From JABMRP01 sp964444795 (GTDB lineage Bacteria; Planctomycetota; Planctomycetia; Pirellulales; Thermoguttaceae), in NCBI GenBank assembly GCA_964444795.1, contig CAYUIQ010000043.1, positions 1-43,564 on the forward strand: DNA of 43,564 bases. The letters run 5' to 3'. Numbering within the stretch: position 1 is the stretch's first letter; every line of letters starts with the position of its first letter. Of the stretch, positions 41,660 to 43,564 are shown in pieces. Under the pieces are notes generated by a model, which was not told the DNA's origin, did not search any database, and saw only the letters and a program-made list of their open reading frames with translations. The translations under genes and the position numbers were made by a program.

Positions 41660-42600
41660 CCTTCCCGGAAACCAACTACGTGCAGAGCATGGCTCTGCGA
41701 TTGGCTGCCGGAGCGGCCGGCCTGCCCGAGGAAATGCGCACGCGGCATACGGCCTATTTGCTCGCTTGCCAGAACGACGACGGCGGATTCTCCGGACGCC
41801 AGGGAGCCAGCGACCCGTATTACACGGGTTTTGCCCTGCGGTCGCTGATGCTGTTGGGGACGATCGACGAGGAGACGGCCGCCCGATTGGCCCGTTTCAT
41901 TGGCGACCGGCTTGGCCAACCCCTGCCCTGTGTCGATTTCCTCTCGCTGGTTTACGCGGCGGTGTTGTTGGAGGCGTTTACCGGCGAGGACCCGTTCGCC
42001 GCCGCGGGGTTTGACCGCCTGCGGATGGTTAGCGAAACGTTGACCCCTCTGTGGCGAGACGACGGCGGATATGCGAAGACCCCGCGGGGACATCAGGGCA
42101 GTACCTATCAAACGTTCCTGGCGGCGCTGGCGATGGAATTGGTTGGCTCGCCGCCGGTCGACCCCGGGCGGACGATCGGTCTGATACGGTCCCGCCAGTG
42201 CGACGACGGCGGATTCGTCGAACTCCCCCGCCTGAAGTACGGCGGCACAAACCCCACCGCCGCGGCCATGGGGCTGCTTCGGCTGCTGAACGCCGTCGAC
42301 GAGCCGGTTCGATCGAGAGCGTCGGGCTTCTTATCGGCATTGCAGAACGGCGAAGGCGGATTCGCGGCCAACACGCGGATGCCCGTGGCCGACCTGCTGA
42401 GCACGTTTACCGCCCTGCATACACTGGTCGATCTGGAAGCGGTCGACGGCATCGAGCTTCCGGCGGCGAAGCGATTCGCCCGGTCGCTCGAACAACCCGA
42501 AGGCGGTTTCCTCGCCGGAGCATGGGACGACACGGCCGACGTCGAGTACACGTTTTACGGTCTGGGCACGCTGGCCCTGCTGGAAGGGACCGACGGTTGA
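41656..42600 (+). CDS. Prenyltransferase-beta/terpenoid-cyclase-fold protein lacking zinc ligands
   Basis: A 314-residue alpha/alpha-barrel protein with QW/PFTB repeats: 'CQNDDGGFSGRQGASDPYYTGFALRSL', WRDDGGYAKTPRGHQGSTYQTFLAAL, 'RQCDDGGFVELPRLKYGGTNPTAAAMGLL', LQNGEGGFAANTRMPVADLLSTFTALH and 'LEQPEGGFLAGAWDDTADVEYTFYGLG'. The fold is that of eukaryotic protein prenyltransferase beta subunits. The positions that bind zinc there (the D-x-C and the H of the YHT segment) read GGTNPTAAA and EYTFYGL here, so it is unlikely to be a protein prenyltransferase. It may be a small terpenoid-binding or cyclising partner of the large cyclase. Its ATG overlaps the GT4 stop (ATGA). Confidence 0.83.
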   Translation: MTFPETNYVQSMALRLAAGAAGLPEEMRTRHTAYLLACQNDDGGFSGRQGASDPYYTGFALRSLMLLGTIDEETAARLARFIGDRLGQPLPCVDFLSLVYAAVLLEAFTGEDPFAAAGFDRLRMVSETLTPLWRDDGGYAKTPRGHQGSTYQTFLAALAMELVGSPPVDPGRTIGLIRSRQCDDGGFVELPRLKYGGTNPTAAAMGLLRLLNAVDEPVRSRASGFLSALQNGEGGFAANTRMPVADLLSTFTALHTLVDLEAVDGIELPAAKRFARSLEQPEGGFLAGAWDDTADVEYTFYGLGTLALLEGTDG

Positions 42601-42642
42601 TACCGCGGGCGGTGATCTGGTAAGTTGGTGTAGGTTCGAGTT

Positions 42643-42722
42643 GTTTAACGCCCAGCCGAAGGCGCCGGTTTTGTCGGCGTTCCACTACCAAGAGAGCCGG
42701 CGCCTTCGGCTGGGCGTTAAAC
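42643..42722. repeat. Perfect 26-bp inverted repeat (large hairpin)
   Basis: Arms 42643-42668 and 42697-42722 are exact inverted complements, with a 28-base loop. The outer ends are GTTTAAC. It lies between the barrel-protein gene and the ABC ATPase gene, where it could terminate the terpenoid operon. The arm length and perfect symmetry also fit a recent MITE/REP-like insertion. It is unrelated in sequence to the 36443-36513 repeat. Confidence 0.85.
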
Positions 42723-42792
42723 GAGCATACGATGACGGTATGCAGCATCGGGCTAAACCATCGAGAAACTCACCACCCCCCAGGAGCCCCGC

Positions 42793-43476
42793 ATGGCAAA
42801 GTTGGTCGTCGAGAATCTCTGCAAGGAGTTTCCTACCCGCGCCGAATCGCTGGTGGTGCTGGGCGATGTTTCGCTGCAATTGGGCGACGGCCAGAATGTG
42901 GCGATCATCGGACCCAGCGGGTCGGGTAAGAGCACGCTGTTGCACGTGATCGGCACGCTGGAATCGCCCACCTCGGGCCGCGTGCTCTTGGACGATCAGG
43001 ACCCGGCCGCGCTGGATGAACCTCGACTGGCCGCCCTGCGCAACAGGCAAATCGGGTTCGTCTTTCAGGATCATCATCTGTTGCCCCAGTGCTCGGTACT
43101 GGAAAACGTGCTGGTACCTGCCGTGGCCGAGGGGCCCGTGGAGCCGGAGAGCCTTGATCGGGCGCGTATGCTGTTGGATCGCGTCGGTCTGGCCGATCGG
43201 CTCGATTACCGGCCGGCCGAGTTGTCCGGCGGGCAGCGGCAGCGCGTCGCGCTGGCCCGGGCGCTGATCAACCGCCCCTGGCTGCTGCTGGCCGACGAAC
43301 CGACCGGCAACCTCGACCGCACTACCGCCGCACAGGTGGCCGAATTGCTCCTGGAATTGCAGCAACAGGAGAAAATGACCGCCCTGGTCGTCACCCATAG
43401 TACGCCCCTGGCAGCGATGATGAGCCGGCAACTCGAACTGGACGACGGTCGGCTGCGGGAGATGAATCGCGTATAA
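42793..43476 (+). CDS. ABC transporter ATP-binding protein (LolD/MacB type)
   Basis: A 227-residue ABC ATPase. Walker A is GPSGSGKST (near residues 40-48), the Q-loop is 'IGFVFQDHHLLPQCSVLENVLVPA', the signature is LSGGQRQRVALARAL, Walker B is WLLLADEPTGNLD, and the switch His is in ALVVTHST. The 'VFQDHHLLP' and 'TGNLDRTTA' patterns are those of the LolD/MacB/FtsE group that drives lipoprotein release or export. The partner FtsX-like permease should follow, but the window ends 88 bases later. It is separated from the terpenoid operon by a large inverted repeat, so co-transcription is doubtful. Confidence 0.93.
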   Translation: MAKLVVENLCKEFPTRAESLVVLGDVSLQLGDGQNVAIIGPSGSGKSTLLHVIGTLESPTSGRVLLDDQDPAALDEPRLAALRNRQIGFVFQDHHLLPQCSVLENVLVPAVAEGPVEPESLDRARMLLDRVGLADRLDYRPAELSGGQRQRVALARALINRPWLLLADEPTGNLDRTTAAQVAELLLELQQQEKMTALVVTHSTPLAAMMSRQLELDDGRLREMNRV

Positions 43477-43544
43477 CGTTTATTAGCCGCCCGTTGAATA
43501 AGGTTATCTGTGGAGGGTGCCTGGTGGTCGAGCGCAGCGAGCCC

Positions 43545-43564
43545 CCAGAAAACGCGTTTTCTGG
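43545..43564. repeat. Perfect 20-base palindrome at the window edge
   Basis: The last 20 bases are a perfect palindrome centred on ACGCGT, right after an imperfect palindromic stretch (about 43519-43546). It lies after the ABC ATPase stop codon. It may be a protein-binding site or the arm of a dispersed repeat cut by the window end. Confidence 0.55.

Noticed and set aside
41656..42600. Protein farnesyl- or geranylgeranyltransferase beta subunit
   Set aside because: The zinc-binding D-x-C and His positions are absent, and no alpha subunit is visible.
1..43564. CRISPR array, tRNA or rRNA genes
   Set aside because: I found no regularly spaced repeats, and no cloverleaf or rRNA-like stretch in any gap between genes.

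Overview
The window looks like chromosomal DNA of a planctomycete, most likely of the Pirellulales type. The reasons are a GC-rich genome with three secreted formylglycine sulfatases, a secreted PQQ-repeat protein, a sialate O-acetylesterase, a small leucine-rich-repeat lipoprotein, and housekeeping genes scattered singly instead of in large operons. The organism is inferred from gene content and style only; no rRNA or other taxonomic marker was compared.

Layout. 0-4.3 kb: sulfatase (-), BamB-like PQQ-repeat protein (+), SAM methyltransferase (-). 4.3-5.1 kb: non-coding. 5.1-11.9 kb: a five-gene envelope-glycan operon (+) with a GT2 glycosyltransferase, two tandem paralogous GT-C membrane glycosyltransferases, a UDP-GlcNAc 2-epimerase-like protein and a UPF0104 flippase-like membrane protein; the central genes are coupled by ATGA overlaps. 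11.9-14.6 kb: GNAT protein (-) and a close bacterial relative of hydroxyacid-oxoacid transhydrogenase ADHFE1 (+). 14.8-17.7 kb: a compact integron. An intI-type integrase (+) diverges from two gene cassettes (-), one carrying an Imm33/DUF2185-like protein and one an LRR lipoprotein. Each cassette ends in an attC whose inner stem has one extrahelical base. 17.9-23.0 kb: bacteriohemerythrin (-), sialate O-acetylesterase (+), metallophosphoesterase (-), sulfatase (+). 23.1-24.0 kb: rplM-rpsI (-). 24.6-27.6 kb: pntAA-pntAB-pntB (+). 27.7-32.8 kb: sulfatase (+), proB (-), purF (+), a small uncharacterised protein (-). 33.2-34.9 kb: a two-gene DUF488 module (-), with a short remnant of a radical SAM gene at its 3' edge. 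35.1-42.6 kb: a terpenoid-like locus with a radical SAM enzyme (-) divergent from a class II terpene cyclase, a DUF116-isoprenyl diphosphate synthase fusion, a GT4 glycosyltransferase and a prenyltransferase-beta-like alpha/alpha barrel (+). 42.8-43.5 kb: a LolD-type ABC ATPase (+), probably followed by its permease outside the window.

How the parts work together. The 5-12 kb operon has the parts needed to make, assemble and move a lipid-linked or surface glycan. The 35-42.6 kb locus has the parts to build a long isoprenoid diphosphate, cyclise it by a protonation-initiated (DxDD) mechanism, and glycosylate it. No squalene synthase is visible, so the cyclised substrate is unknown. The sulfatases and the sialate esterase fit degradation of sulfated, acetylated polysaccharides. 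The two best candidates for under-described biology are the terpenoid-like locus, with its unusual DUF116 fusion, and the integron. The DUF488 module comes next.

Limits. All family calls come from motifs and recalled family patterns, with no database search. Start codons were chosen by ribosome-binding site, signal peptide and overlap with neighbours.
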